From Streptomyces olindensis (GTDB lineage: Bacteria; Actinomycetota; Actinomycetes; Streptomycetales; Streptomycetaceae): a DNA stretch of 64,000 nucleotides. Below the pieces are notes generated by a model. That model ran no database searches and was not told where the DNA came from. It saw only the letters and a program-made list of their open reading frames with translations. This document shows, piece by piece, positions 43,393 through 52,671 of the stretch (positions are counted from its first letter, which is position 1; the number at the start of each line of letters is the position of its first letter). Position numbers and translations under genes: made by a program. Where the stretch lies: positions 62,001 to 126,000 of the forward strand of contig JJOH01000004.1 of assembly GCA_000696115.1 (NCBI GenBank), given 5' to 3'.

Positions 43393-44901
43393 ATGACCTC
43401 CACCGAGCAGACCCTCAGTACCACCGCGGGCGGCGGCACGGACCGCCGTCGCTGGTTCGCCCTCGCGATCGTGATGACCGCGGCCTTCATGGACCTCGTC
43501 GACGTCACGATCGTCAACATCGCCATCCCGTCGATCCAGCGGGAGGAGGGCGCCTCCTTCAGCCAGATCCAGTGGATCACCGCCGGATACGCCCTCGCGT
43601 TCGCCGCCGGGCTCATCACCGGCGGGCGGCTCGGCGACATCCACGGCCGCAAGCGGATCTTCCTCGTCGGTATCGGCGGCTTCACCGTGGCCTCCGCGCT
43701 CTGCGGCCTCGCGGTGAACCCGGAGATGCTGGTCGCCGCCCGCTTCCTGCAGGGCGGCATGGCGGCGCTGATGGTGCCGCAGGTGCTGTCGATCGTGCAC
43801 GCGACCTTCCCGGCGCACGAGCGGGGCAAGGTCTTCGGGCTGTTCGGGGCGGTCGTCGGACTCGGCGCGGTGTCCGGTCCGCTGCTGGGCGCGCTGCTGA
43901 CCGAGTGGAACCTGTTCGGGTGGGGCTGGCGCTCGATCTTCCTGATCAACCTGCCCGTGGGGGTCGCCGGGCTGATCCTCGGCGGCCGTTTCATCACCGA
44001 GTCCAAGGCGCCGCGGGCCCTGAAGCTGGACCTGGTGGGCGTCGCGCTCGTGACGCTGGGTCTGCTGATGCTGCTCTACCCGCTGATCCGCGGCCGCGAG
44101 CTGGGCTGGCCGGTGTGGGGGTACGGGTCGATGGCCGGCGCGCTCGTCGTCCTCGCGGCGCTGGTGGCGTACGAGCGGCGCAAGAGCGCACGGGACGGCT
44201 CCCCGCTGGTCGAGCTGTCGCTGTTCCGGGTCAAGAGCTTCGCGGCGGGGATCGCCGTGCAGACCGTCTTCGGTGTCGGGCTCGGCGTGTTCTTCCTGGT
44301 GTGGACGCTGTACATGCAGGTCGGGCTGGGCTGGAGCCCGCTGAAGGCCGGGCTGACCGGGGTGCCGTTCTCGATCGCGGTCTCCGTGGCCGCCGGGATG
44401 TCGGTGCAGAAGCTGGTGCCGCGCTTCGGGCGCAAGGTGCTCCAGGCAGGCGCGCTGGTCATGGCGGCCGGGGTGCTGCTCTACGTCTGGGAGTCCGCGC
44501 ACTACGGCCTCGCCGTCACCCCGTGGCAGATGGCCCTGCCGCTCGTCGTGATGGGCGTCGGCATGGGCCTGATCGTGGCACCGCTGACCGACGCGATCCT
44601 CTCCGAGGTGCCGCGCGAGCACGCCGGTTCGGCGTCGGGGCTGATCAACACCGTGCAGCAGATGGGCAACGCGCTCGGGCTGGGGCTGGTCTCGGTGGTC
44701 TTCTTCGGCACGATCTCCGAGCACCTGCGGCCGGAACAGGTGGGTCCGGCCTTCGCGGACGCCTTCCGGAACGCGCTGGGCTGGGTGGCCGTGGTGATGG
44801 TCGCCATCTTCCTGCTGATGTTCGCGCTGCCGAAGCGGCCCGCGCAGCACGTCGAGGGGGAGCAGGCACCGGCTGGGCATCAGGAACCGGCGCTGGTCTG
44901 A
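43393..44901 (+). CDS. DHA2-family MFS exporter
   Basis: 502 residues, ATG 43393. 14 membrane segments; D-V-T-I-V-N-I-A-I-P-S-I-Q in helix 1 and motif A G-R-L-G-D-I-H-G-R-K-R. Similar to EmrB/QacA-type proton-coupled drug exporters. A strong terminator follows directly. The divergent WYL regulator is its presumed controller. Confidence 0.9.
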   Translation: MTSTEQTLSTTAGGGTDRRRWFALAIVMTAAFMDLVDVTIVNIAIPSIQREEGASFSQIQWITAGYALAFAAGLITGGRLGDIHGRKRIFLVGIGGFTVASALCGLAVNPEMLVAARFLQGGMAALMVPQVLSIVHATFPAHERGKVFGLFGAVVGLGAVSGPLLGALLTEWNLFGWGWRSIFLINLPVGVAGLILGGRFITESKAPRALKLDLVGVALVTLGLLMLLYPLIRGRELGWPVWGYGSMAGALVVLAALVAYERRKSARDGSPLVELSLFRVKSFAAGIAVQTVFGVGLGVFFLVWTLYMQVGLGWSPLKAGLTGVPFSIAVSVAAGMSVQKLVPRFGRKVLQAGALVMAAGVLLYVWESAHYGLAVTPWQMALPLVVMGVGMGLIVAPLTDAILSEVPREHAGSASGLINTVQQMGNALGLGLVSVVFFGTISEHLRPEQVGPAFADAFRNALGWVAVVMVAIFLLMFALPKRPAQHVEGEQAPAGHQEPALV

Positions 44902-44912
44902 CGACGGGGGAA

Positions 44913-44940
44913 CGGGCCGGCACCGCAGGGTGCCGGCCCG
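44913..44940 (+). terminator. Terminator after the MFS gene
   Basis: A 12-bp perfect stem CGGGCCGGCACC (44913-44924 with 44929-44940), 4-nt loop, followed by TCTGCGTTT. It separates the MFS gene from the fructose operon. Confidence 0.85.
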
Positions 44941-45052
44941 TCTGCGTTTCCGATCACGCCCGATTGGGTCCGAACCTGTTTACTTTGCGGAAATCTCGGC
45001 GTAGCCTCCCGCTGAAACCACACGTTCGGGCACGAGGCGGAGGCGAACAGAC

Positions 45053-45814
45053 ATGTACGCACCGGAACGGCAGCAGGAGATCCTCCGGCTCGCCCGTGAC
45101 GGCGGCCGAGTGGATGTCGTGTCGCTGGCCGAGGAGTTCCAGGTGACGGCGGAGACGATCCGCCGGGATCTGAAGGCCCTCGACCGCGCCGGACTCGTCC
45201 GCCGGGTGCACGGCGGGGCCATCCCGGTCGGGCGCCTCGACTTCGAGCCGGACATCGCCGAGCGGGAGTCGACCGCGGCCGACGAGAAGGACCGTATCGC
45301 CAAGGCGGCCCTCGCGGAGCTGCCGAGCGAGGGCACGATGATCCTCGACGCCGGCACGACGGTGGCCCGGATGGCCGCCGCCCTCCCGCTGGAGGCCTCG
45401 CTCACCGTCGTCACGCACAGCCTGCCCATCGCGGCCCGCCTCGCCGACCACCCCGGCATCCAGCTCCACCTCATCGGGGGGCGCGTACGGCACCGCACGC
45501 GCGCCGCCGTGGACGCCTGGGCGCTGCGGGCCTACGGCGAGATCCGCGCCGACGTGCTGTTCGTGGCCGCCAACGGCTTCTCCGCCGAGCACGGCCTGAC
45601 CACCCCCGACCTCGCCGAGGCCGCCGTGAAGCGCGCGGCCGTGGCCGCCGCCCGCCGCGTGGTGCTGCTCGCCGACTCCTCCAAGCACGGCCAGGAGCAC
45701 TTCGCCCGCTTCGGCGACCTGAGCGATGTGGACCTGCTGATCACCGACAGCGGGCTGAGCCCCGAAGACGCCGTCGCGATCGAGCGCGGCGGCACGGAAG
45801 TAGTGCGCGCATGA
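45053..45814 (+). CDS. fruR: DeoR-family regulator of the fructose PTS operon
   Basis: 253 residues, ATG 45053 with GGAGG ten bases upstream. DeoR HTH (V-S-L-A-E-E-F-Q-V-T-A-E-T-I-R-R-D-L) and the sugar-phosphate-sensing DeoRC domain (I-L-D-A-G-T-T-V; F-V-A-A-N-G-F-S). First gene of the operon, overlapping fruK by 4 bp. Expected to repress the operon until fructose 1-phosphate binds. Confidence 0.88.
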   Translation: MYAPERQQEILRLARDGGRVDVVSLAEEFQVTAETIRRDLKALDRAGLVRRVHGGAIPVGRLDFEPDIAERESTAADEKDRIAKAALAELPSEGTMILDAGTTVARMAAALPLEASLTVVTHSLPIAARLADHPGIQLHLIGGRVRHRTRAAVDAWALRAYGEIRADVLFVAANGFSAEHGLTTPDLAEAAVKRAAVAAARRVVLLADSSKHGQEHFARFGDLSDVDLLITDSGLSPEDAVAIERGGTEVVRA

Positions 45815-46758
45815 TCCTCACCGTCACCCCCAACCCGTCCCTGGACCGCACCTACGAGGTGCCGTCCCTCGACCGCGGCGAGGTCATCCGCGCCACCGGC
45901 GAGCGGATGGACCCGGGCGGCAAGGGCGTGAACGTCTCGCGCGCGGTCGCCGCGGCCGGGCAGCGCACGGTGGCGGTCCTGCCCCTGGGCGGCGCCCCCG
46001 GCGCACTCGTCGCGGACCTGCTCGACGCGCAGGGCATCGAGGTCGCGCCGGTCCCCGTCGCCGGAGCCACCCGCTCCAACATCGCCCTCGCCGAGGCCGA
46101 CGGCGTCCTGACGAAGATCAACGCGCCCGGTCCGGAACTGTCCGAGGCCGAGCGGGAACTGCTCCTGGAGACCGTACGGCAGCAGTCCGGCGAGGCCTCC
46201 TGGATCGCCTGCTGCGGCAGCCTCCCGCGCGGCCTCGCCCCCTCCTGGTACGCCGAACTGGTCGCCCGCACGCACGCCGCCGGGGCGCGGATCGCCCTGG
46301 ACACCTCAGGGCCCGCGCTGCTCGCGGCCCTGCGCGAGCGGCCCGACGTGGTCAAGCCGAACGCCGAGGAACTCGCGGAGGCCGTCGGCCGCCCCCTCGC
46401 CACCGTCGGCGACGCCGTGAAGGCGGCCGAGGAACTGCGCGAGAGGGGCGCCCGGGCCGTCCTCGCGAGCCTCGGCGCGGACGGACAGCTGCTGGTGTCC
46501 GACGAGGGCGCCTGGTTCGGCAGCGCCCGGGTGGCCGCCGTCCGCAGCAACGTGGGCGCCGGCGACTCCTCCCTCGCCGGTTTCCTGATCGCCGGCGGCA
46601 GCGGCCCCGAGGCCCTCGCCTCCGCGGTCGCCCATGGCGCGGCGGCCGTCCAGCTGCCCGGCAGTGTCATGCCCGAGCCCGGTGACCTGGACCCGGCCGC
46701 GGTGACGGTCACGGCGGACATCCCGGCGGACCGCGTGTTGAAGGAGCCGGTGTCATGA
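45811..46758 (+). CDS. fruK: 1-phosphofructokinase
   Basis: 315 residues, ATG 45811 overlapping the regulator gene (ATGA). PfkB family: N-terminal G-G-K-G-V-N-V-S-R-A sugar-binding motif, K-P-N-A-E-E-L near the middle and C-terminal N-V-G-A-G-D-S-S-L-A-G-F with the catalytic Asp. Converts fructose 1-phosphate, delivered by the PTS, to fructose 1,6-bisphosphate. Its own C-terminal codons contain AAGGAG (46741-46746), which can serve the next reading frame. Confidence 0.93.
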   Translation: MILTVTPNPSLDRTYEVPSLDRGEVIRATGERMDPGGKGVNVSRAVAAAGQRTVAVLPLGGAPGALVADLLDAQGIEVAPVPVAGATRSNIALAEADGVLTKINAPGPELSEAERELLLETVRQQSGEASWIACCGSLPRGLAPSWYAELVARTHAAGARIALDTSGPALLAALRERPDVVKPNAEELAEAVGRPLATVGDAVKAAEELRERGARAVLASLGADGQLLVSDEGAWFGSARVAAVRSNVGAGDSSLAGFLIAGGSGPEALASAVAHGAAAVQLPGSVMPEPGDLDPAAVTVTADIPADRVLKEPVS

Positions 46759-46925
46759 CGTACTTCGAGCTGCCCGGACCGGCCCGTGAGCGGCGAGTCT
46801 CCCCGTTACTCCCCGCCCGCACCCCCGCCTCCGCCCCCACCCCCGTCACCCCCCACCGCACCCCCGTCCCCACCCCCGCCCACCCCACTGACCGGGCGAT
46901 ACGCGTGCTAAGGAGCCCGCGATGA
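46755..46925 (+). CDS. Possible 56-residue protein coupled between fruK and fruA
   Basis: ATG 46755 overlaps the fruK stop (ATGA), and its own TGA at 46923-46925 overlaps the fruA start (ATGA). AAGGAG lies 8 bp before the start. The product begins M-T-Y-F-E-L-P-G, has a Pro/Thr/Ala-rich centre and ends R-V-L-R-S-P-R; it contains one TTA codon. Precise overlaps at both ends argue for real translation, but the C-rich composition could also keep a frame open by chance. Function unknown; it may only serve translational coupling. Confidence 0.5.
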   Translation: MTYFELPGPARERRVSPLLPARTPASAPTPVTPHRTPVPTPAHPTDRAIRVLRSPR

Positions 46926-48988
46926 GCGACATGATCACCGCGGACCTGGTCGATCTCGACCTGTCCGCCGACACCAAGGAAGCGGCGGCGCGATCCCTCG
47001 CCGAGCGCATGGTGGCCCTGGGCCGGGTGACCGACCTGGACGGCTTCCTCGCCGACGTGGCCGCCCGCGAAGCCCAGATGCCGACCGGCCTCGACGGCGG
47101 CATCGGCATCCCGCACTGCCGCAGCGAGCACGTCACCGAGCCGACGCTCGCCTTCGGGCGCAGCGCGGCCGGCATCGACTTCGGCGCCGCGGACGGCCCC
47201 GCCGACCTGATCTTCCTGATCGCCGCGCCGGCCGGCGCCGACGACGCCCACCTGACGATCCTGTCGTCCCTGGCCCGGCAGCTGATGAACAGCGAGTTCA
47301 CCGACGCCCTGCGCGCGGTGGACGACGCGGCGGCCGCGGCGGCGCTGATCCGCGGCGACGAACCCGACGCACCCGCCGAAGCGGGGGCCGAAGACACCGT
47401 GGCGTCGGCGGGAGCGGCCTCTTCCGCCGCCGCCACGGTCACCGACGACGCCACGGCCGGTGGTGACGGCACGGCCGGTGGCGAGGAGCGCCCCTTCCGG
47501 ATCGTCGCCGTCACCTCCTGCCCCACCGGCATCGCCCACACCTACATGGCGGCCGAGTCGCTGGAGAACGCCGGCCGCGAGGCGGGCGTCGAGATCACCG
47601 TCGAGCCCCAGGGCTCGGCCGGCTTCACCCGCCTCGACCCGCAGGTCATCGCGGCGGCCGACGCCGTGATCTTCGCCCACGACGTGCCCGTACGGGAGAA
47701 GGAACGCTTCGCCGGCAAGCCGACCGTCGACGTCGGCGTGAAGGCGGGCATCAACCGCCCCGCGGAACTCATCGCCGAGGTCCGCGAGAAGGCCGCCCGC
47801 GGCGAGGTCACCTCCGGCTCCGCCCCGGCCAGCCCCGTGGAGCGCTCCGGCGACTCCGGCGAGGGCTACGGCACCAAGCTGCGCAAGTGGCTGATGTCCG
47901 GCGTCAGTTACATGGTGCCGTTCGTCGCGGCGGGCGGTCTGCTCATCGCCCTCGGCTTCGCGATCGGCGGCTACAAGGTCGACAAGGCCCCGTCGGTGAT
48001 GGAGCACTTCATCTGGACGCAGGCCGACAGCTGGGCGGCCCTGCTCTTCCAGATCGGCGGCGTCGCCTTCGGCTTCCTCGTCCCGGTCCTGGCCGGCTAC
48101 ATCGCCTACGGCATGGCCGACCGGCCCGGCCTCGTGCCCGGCTTCGTCGGCGGCTCGATCGCACTCACCATCAACGCCGGCTTCCTCGGCGGTCTCGCGG
48201 CCGGTCTCATCGCCGGCGGCGTGGTGATGGCGATCCAGAAGGTGAACATCCCGGCGGCGCTGCGCGGCATCATGCCGGTGGTGGTGATCCCGTTGATCTC
48301 CTCGGCGATCGTCGGGTTCCTGATGTTCGTCGTCATCGGCAAGCCCATCGCCGAGGCGCAGAAGGGCATGACCGACTGGCTGAACGGCCTGTCCGGCTCC
48401 AACGCCATCCTGCTCGGTGCCCTGCTCGGCCTGATGATGTGCTTCGACCTCGGCGGTCCCGTCAACAAGGTCGCCTACACCTTCGCCACCGCCGGTATCG
48501 CCGTCGCCAGCCCCAGTGACTCGGCGATGAAGATCATGGCCGCGGTGATGGCGGCCGGCATGGTCCCGCCGCTGGCGATGGCCCTGGCGACGACCGTGCG
48601 CAGCAAGCTCTTCAACCAGACCGAGCGCGAGAACGGCAAGGCGGCCTGGGTGCTCGGCGCCTCCTTCATCTCCGAAGGCGCGATCCCCTTCGCCGCGGCC
48701 GACCCGCTGCGCGTCATCCCCGCCTCGATGGCGGGCGGCGCGATCACCGGCGCCCTGTCGATGGCCTTCGGCGCCACCCTGCGCGCCCCGCACGGCGGCA
48801 TCTTCGTGGTCCCGCTGATCGGCAACCCGTTCCTCTACCTGATCGCGATCGCCGCGGGCGTCTGCGTCACCACCGCCCTGGTGATCGTCCTGAAGGGCAT
48901 GCGCAAGCAGGCCCCCGGCGCCACGCCGGCCTCCGGCGAGGGCGCCGCGGCCCAGGCGGCGGAGCAGAAGCAGCCGGTGGCGGCATAG
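46922..48988 (+). CDS. fruA: PTS fructose transporter, EIIABC fusion
   Basis: 688 residues, ATG 46922 with AAGGAG upstream. EIIA domain 1-150 with phospho-His65 (G-I-P-H-C), an Ala-rich linker, EIIB domain about 190-290 with phospho-Cys200 (T-S-C-P-T-G-I-A-H-T), and EIIC membrane domain about 320-670 with ten or so helices (M-V-P-F-V-A-A-G-G-L-L-I-A-L-G; E-G-A-I-P-F-A-A-A-D-P). Takes up fructose and phosphorylates it at C1 using HPr-P; fruK acts next. Order A-B-C matches streptomycete FruA. Confidence 0.94.
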   Translation: MSDMITADLVDLDLSADTKEAAARSLAERMVALGRVTDLDGFLADVAAREAQMPTGLDGGIGIPHCRSEHVTEPTLAFGRSAAGIDFGAADGPADLIFLIAAPAGADDAHLTILSSLARQLMNSEFTDALRAVDDAAAAAALIRGDEPDAPAEAGAEDTVASAGAASSAAATVTDDATAGGDGTAGGEERPFRIVAVTSCPTGIAHTYMAAESLENAGREAGVEITVEPQGSAGFTRLDPQVIAAADAVIFAHDVPVREKERFAGKPTVDVGVKAGINRPAELIAEVREKAARGEVTSGSAPASPVERSGDSGEGYGTKLRKWLMSGVSYMVPFVAAGGLLIALGFAIGGYKVDKAPSVMEHFIWTQADSWAALLFQIGGVAFGFLVPVLAGYIAYGMADRPGLVPGFVGGSIALTINAGFLGGLAAGLIAGGVVMAIQKVNIPAALRGIMPVVVIPLISSAIVGFLMFVVIGKPIAEAQKGMTDWLNGLSGSNAILLGALLGLMMCFDLGGPVNKVAYTFATAGIAVASPSDSAMKIMAAVMAAGMVPPLAMALATTVRSKLFNQTERENGKAAWVLGASFISEGAIPFAAADPLRVIPASMAGGAITGALSMAFGATLRAPHGGIFVVPLIGNPFLYLIAIAAGVCVTTALVIVLKGMRKQAPGATPASGEGAAAQAAEQKQPVAA

Positions 48989-49052
48989 GGAGCTGGGCCC
49001 CTTTGGGGCACTGTGATCCGTTCATGCCACCTGCGAGATAGATCACGAAAAT

Positions 49053-49082
49053 CACGGCCCGGGACCGAAGTCCCGGGCCGTG
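49053..49082 (+). terminator. Terminator of the fru operon
   Basis: 13-bp perfect stem (49053-49065 with 49070-49082), CGAA tetraloop. Confidence 0.85.
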
Positions 49083-49098
49083 GTGTCTACTGGGGCGC

Positions 49099-49257
49099 AT
49101 GCCCGAGCACGTCTCCCGATGGCCCGAAGGCCACCCTCTCCCCGCCCTCCCGCAGCAGCGGCAGACGGGGCCCCGGTCGGAGTCCGTGGAGCTGACCTCC
49201 GAGGAGAGAGACGCTTTCACGGAACTGGTCCGGCAGCTCGGCGACAGAAGCGCCTAG
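49099..49257 (+). CDS. Small conserved-looking hypothetical protein
   Basis: 52 residues, ATG 49099. The C-terminal half (S-V-E-L-T-S-E-E-R-D-A-F-T-E-L-V-R-Q-L) reads as an amphipathic helix, and third codon positions are GC-rich. It converges on the next gene, 7 bp apart. The start lies only 17 bp after the fru terminator, so its promoter would have to overlap that hairpin. Function unknown. Confidence 0.5.
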   Translation: MPEHVSRWPEGHPLPALPQQRQTGPRSESVELTSEERDAFTELVRQLGDRSA

Positions 49258-49264
49258 GACCCGT

Positions 49265-50011
49265 TCAGGAGAGCTGCGCCGCCCGCCGCTCCATCGCCTC
49301 GCGCGCCGCGTCCTCGCTGGCGTACACCTCGCACATGTGCCGCCCGTCCGGCGTCGCCGTGTGCTCGACCTCCCAGAGGGAGATCTCCGCGCCGTCGCGC
49401 AGCAGGAACGCGTGCTCGTAGAGCGAGAAGCCCAGCCCTGCCCGGCCCGCGCGGCACGGGCGGCCGAAGGCCTGGGTGATCTGGTGACCGGACGCCGTGG
49501 CCAGCAGGGCCGCCGTGTCCGCGCCCGGCCGGTCCGCGTTCTCCGCCCGGCGCAGTAAACGGCGCGCGTGGTCCGCGGAGTCGTCCCGGGCGTAGGCGTG
49601 CCGCGGTGGGGCGACCGGGGACAGCTGCACCGTCACCGGCAGTTCGAAGTCCGGGGCGTCCGGCGGCAGCGGCAGCCGTGCGGTGGCGGCGCGCAGCTCC
49701 TCCTCGTCCACGTACACCTCGTGCTGCGGCTCGCTGCCCGGCGCCGTGTTGTGGACGAGCTCCCACAGGGTGAGTGCCGAGCCGTCGGCGAGCAGCCACG
49801 TGTGCCGGTACGTCTCCCGGTGCAGGCCCGCGCTGTGGTGCGCGGAGTGCAGCGAACCGTCGTGCGCCAGCGCGCAGTCCAGCAGCCTTATCGTCTCGTC
49901 CGGCAACTCGAAGGAGTTCAGGGCACGGCCGAGGAGTCGCGCGAGGTGCTCCTCCGGAGACTCGGGCGAGTCGTGGGGTTCGTACGCTGCCGTCTCGTAC
50001 GGAACGCTCAA
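49265..50011 (-). CDS. Conserved actinobacterial protein with internal duplication (DUF6227-like)
   Basis: 248 residues from TTG 50011 with GGGAGA upstream. Two homologous halves: residues about 66-110 (T-Y-R-H-T-W-L-L-A-D-G-S-A-L-T-L-W-E-L) and about 195-240 (L-Y-E-H-A-F-L-L-R-D-G-A-E-I-S-L-W-E-V), each followed by H-(E/M)-(V/C)-E-V-Y-(V/A). Soluble, acidic N-terminus, no catalytic motif. I believe it belongs to the Streptomyces-specific DUF6227 group, from memory. Role unknown. Confidence 0.75.
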   Translation of the reverse strand: MSVPYETAAYEPHDSPESPEEHLARLLGRALNSFELPDETIRLLDCALAHDGSLHSAHHSAGLHRETYRHTWLLADGSALTLWELVHNTAPGSEPQHEVYVDEEELRAATARLPLPPDAPDFELPVTVQLSPVAPPRHAYARDDSADHARRLLRRAENADRPGADTAALLATASGHQITQAFGRPCRAGRAGLGFSLYEHAFLLRDGAEISLWEVEHTATPDGRHMCEVYASEDAAREAMERRAAQLS

Positions 50012-50116
50012 GGTTTCTCCCGGCGTTGCTGCATGTCACCTTGTGGGTGCATACCGTAGCCCCTCGGTCGGACATCATGTCCGGGAACCGAGAAAACGTA
50101 CGTCCGGGAAAACGCG

Positions 50117-50147
50117 CGGGCCGCGCGAAAAGTTCCCGCGCGGCCCG
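50117..50147 (-). terminator. Terminator of the L,D-transpeptidase gene
   Basis: 11-bp perfect stem CGGGCCGCGCG (50117-50127 with 50137-50147), 45 bp past the stop codon on the minus strand. Confidence 0.75.
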
Positions 50148-50191
50148 GTCGGTCCGTCAGAATCCCCAGCTGGGGCCCTACTCGAAGTCGA

Positions 50192-51409
50192 TCAGGAGGC
50201 GCTGTCCGCGACCCACTGGCTCCACGGCATGTTCCATCCGTTGAGCCCGTTGTCCGGCGACACCGTCTTGTCGGGGGAGTTCTTCACGATCACCACGTCC
50301 CCGATGAGGGAGTTGTCGTAGAACCACTTGGCGGGCGTGTTGCCCCCGGCGCCCTGGACGTCCGCGAGGCCGACGCAGCCGTGGCTGGTGCCCTGGCGGC
50401 CGAAGGGCGGGTTGCCCTTGTTGTACCAGTAGTTGCCGTGGATGAAGGTGCCGGACGTCGTCAGGCGCATCGCGTGCGGCACGTCCGGGATGTCGTACTC
50501 GCCGCCCAGCCCGACCGTCCGGCTGTTCATCCGCGTCTGGACGAACTTCTCCGAGATCACCATCTGCCCGTTGTACGTGGTGTGCTGCGGGCTGCCCGCC
50601 GAGATCGGGATCGTCTTGATGGTCTTGCCGTCCCGCACGACCGTCATCGTCTGGGTGTTGGCGTCCACCGTGGAGACCTGTGAGCGCCCGACGGTGAAGG
50701 TGACGGTCTTCTTCTGCACGCCGTAGACGCCGTTCGCGCCCTCGACACCGTCCAGGTCGATCTTCATCGTGACCTTGGAGCCGGCCTTCCAGTACTCCTC
50801 GGGCCGGAAGTCGAGCCGCTGCCCGTTGAACCAGTGCCCCACGACCTTCTGCCCGCTGCTGGACGTGACCGTGATGTGCGACTGCACGGTCTTGCGGTCG
50901 GTGATGGCCTTGTCGAAGGTGAACGACACCGGCATGCCCACGCCGACCGTGGTGCCGTCGTCCGGCGTGTACGTCCCGATGAAGCTGTTCGCCGACGTCA
51001 CCGTGGTGAAGATCGAGTTGGCCGCGGCCGTGCGGCCGTCCGCGTCCTTCGCGGTCGCCGATATCTGGTACTTCGTGCCGCGCTCCAGCTGCTCCTTCGG
51101 CTTCCACGCCTTGCCGTCGGCGGAGACCGAGCCCGGCACGGCCTGCCCGCTGTCCGCCATCGTCATCTTCACGTCGGTCAGCTTCCCGTCGCTGACCTTC
51201 ACGCCGGTGGTGTTGATGGAGGCGCCGGTCGAACCGTCCTTCGCCGAGATGGCGATCTTCGCGACGGACGTCTTGGTGGCGCCCTTGCCGCCCTTCTCGT
51301 CGTCCTTGGCGTTGGCGCTGCCACCGCAGGCGGTGAGCGTCAGGGCGCCGACCATCAGGGCGGCACAGGCCCCCAGTGTGCGCCGCGCTGCAATGTCCGG
51401 CGTTGTCAC
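50192..51409 (-). CDS. L,D-transpeptidase lipoprotein (YkuD, Ig-like domains)
   Basis: 405 residues from GTG 51409 with GGGAGC upstream; the open frame to 51667 has no signal peptide. Lipobox L-T-A-C-G with lipidated Cys28. Two beta-rich Ig-like domains (about 50-245) precede the YkuD catalytic domain, which contains F-I-H-G-N-Y-W and the active-site S-H-G-C-V-G-L. Layout as in mycobacterial LdtMt2. It forms 3-3 peptidoglycan cross-links outside the membrane. Confidence 0.93.
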   Translation of the reverse strand: MTTPDIAARRTLGACAALMVGALTLTACGGSANAKDDEKGGKGATKTSVAKIAISAKDGSTGASINTTGVKVSDGKLTDVKMTMADSGQAVPGSVSADGKAWKPKEQLERGTKYQISATAKDADGRTAAANSIFTTVTSANSFIGTYTPDDGTTVGVGMPVSFTFDKAITDRKTVQSHITVTSSSGQKVVGHWFNGQRLDFRPEEYWKAGSKVTMKIDLDGVEGANGVYGVQKKTVTFTVGRSQVSTVDANTQTMTVVRDGKTIKTIPISAGSPQHTTYNGQMVISEKFVQTRMNSRTVGLGGEYDIPDVPHAMRLTTSGTFIHGNYWYNKGNPPFGRQGTSHGCVGLADVQGAGGNTPAKWFYDNSLIGDVVIVKNSPDKTVSPDNGLNGWNMPWSQWVADSAS

Positions 51410-51630
51410 GGGCTGCTCCCAGTTCGTGTGATGTGCGAGATCCGCTCCAGTACGTGAGGGAAGAGGGGACGGGCGGCCGGGCGGGTTCCGTCCGTGCGCG
51501 GTGAACGCCGTCACGTGACAGAACCGCGACAAAGTCCCGTTCCGCTGTCGATCCGCTGTGCGCCGCGAGCCGGTTCGGCGGGACCGGTGCAGTCTGGCCG
51601 GCTCAGTGGGGCCGGTTCCGCGGGGCCGGT

Positions 51631-52671
51631 TCAGTGGGGCCCGTACAACTCCGCGTACGACGGCCACGTCCCGCCCGGCCCGTCGACCGTCTCCGCGGCC
51701 CGTACCGCCCGCACGATCGCCCGGGTCACGACGTCCGCGCCGGCGGCGAGGACCTCGTTGAGTGCGAGCGGGTTCGCGGCGTCCAGGGCGCGGTCTCCCG
51801 TCGCCAGGGCGAACACCGTGTCCCCGTCGTTGAGGAGGTGCACTGGACGCACCGCGCGGGCGATTCCGTCATGGGCCGTACCGGCCAGCTTCTGCGCCTG
51901 CGCCTTCGTCAGGTCCGCGTCCGTCGCGACCACCGCGAGCGTGGTGTTGAGCGGGGGAGGAGCGCTCCGCGCGGCCGTCTCGGCCAGGCGCCGCCGCGCG
52001 GCCTCGTGGACCCGCGCCTCCGGATACTCCACCCGCCCCTGGAACAACTCCCCGTACAGCACCCCCGTCTCCGGATCCACCACCGATCCCGCCGCGTTGG
52101 CCACCACCAGCGCCGCCACCGTGACCCCCGAGCCGAGCACGGTGCTCGCGCTGCCGACGCCGCCCTTCACCACTCCGACCACCGCGCCCGTGCCGGCGCC
52201 CACGCACCCCTGTGCCACCGGCGCGCCGGCCTCGCTCGCCGCGGCGGCCTCGACCGCGGCCCGGCCGGTGGCCGCGTCCGGCCGGGCCCGGAAGTCGCCG
52301 CCCCGCCCCAGGTCGAAGACGCAGGCGGCGGGCACCACCGGCACCACATGCGCCGGGTCCGCCCCGACCCGGATCCCGCGCCCCCGTTCCTCCAGCCACG
52401 CCATCACCCCCGACGCAGCGTCCAGCCCGTACGCGCTGCCGCCGGTCAGCACGACCGCCTCGACCTTGCGCACCACGTTGCGTGGATCGAGCGCGTCCGT
52501 CTCCTTCGTGCCGGGACCGCCGCCGCGCACGTCCACGGCGGCCACGGCGCCGCCCTCCGGGGCGAGCACGACCGTGGTGCCGGTGAGCCAGCCGTCACCG
52601 GCGCGGGTCGCGTGCCCCACGCGCAGGCCGGAGACATCCGTCAGAGCGTCAACCAGAGCCTCAACTGTCAT
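51631..52671 (-). CDS. P1-family peptidase (DmpA/BapA-like Ntn hydrolase)
   Basis: 346 residues from ATG 52671, which overlaps the end of the upstream LtrA-type gene by 11 bp. D-V-S-G-L-R-V-G-H at the N-terminus, V-L-T-G-G-S-A-Y-G-L-D-A-A-S-G-V, G-A-G-T-G-A-V-V-G and the nucleophile-region L-N-T-T-L-A-V-V-A-T-D-A-D-L, then G-D-T-V-F-A-L-A-T-G. These are signatures of P1/S58 aminopeptidases, which self-cleave to expose the nucleophile in the best-studied members. Soluble; natural substrate unknown. Confidence 0.88.
   Translation of the reverse strand: MTVEALVDALTDVSGLRVGHATRAGDGWLTGTTVVLAPEGGAVAAVDVRGGGPGTKETDALDPRNVVRKVEAVVLTGGSAYGLDAASGVMAWLEERGRGIRVGADPAHVVPVVPAACVFDLGRGGDFRARPDAATGRAAVEAAAASEAGAPVAQGCVGAGTGAVVGVVKGGVGSASTVLGSGVTVAALVVANAAGSVVDPETGVLYGELFQGRVEYPEARVHEAARRRLAETAARSAPPPLNTTLAVVATDADLTKAQAQKLAGTAHDGIARAVRPVHLLNDGDTVFALATGDRALDAANPLALNEVLAAGADVVTRAIVRAVRAAETVDGPGGTWPSYAELYGPH

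Noticed and set aside
46709..48793. 694-residue minus-strand frame opposite fruA
   Set aside because: Antisense shadow; the plus strand holds EIIA, EIIB and EIIC with active-site His and Cys.
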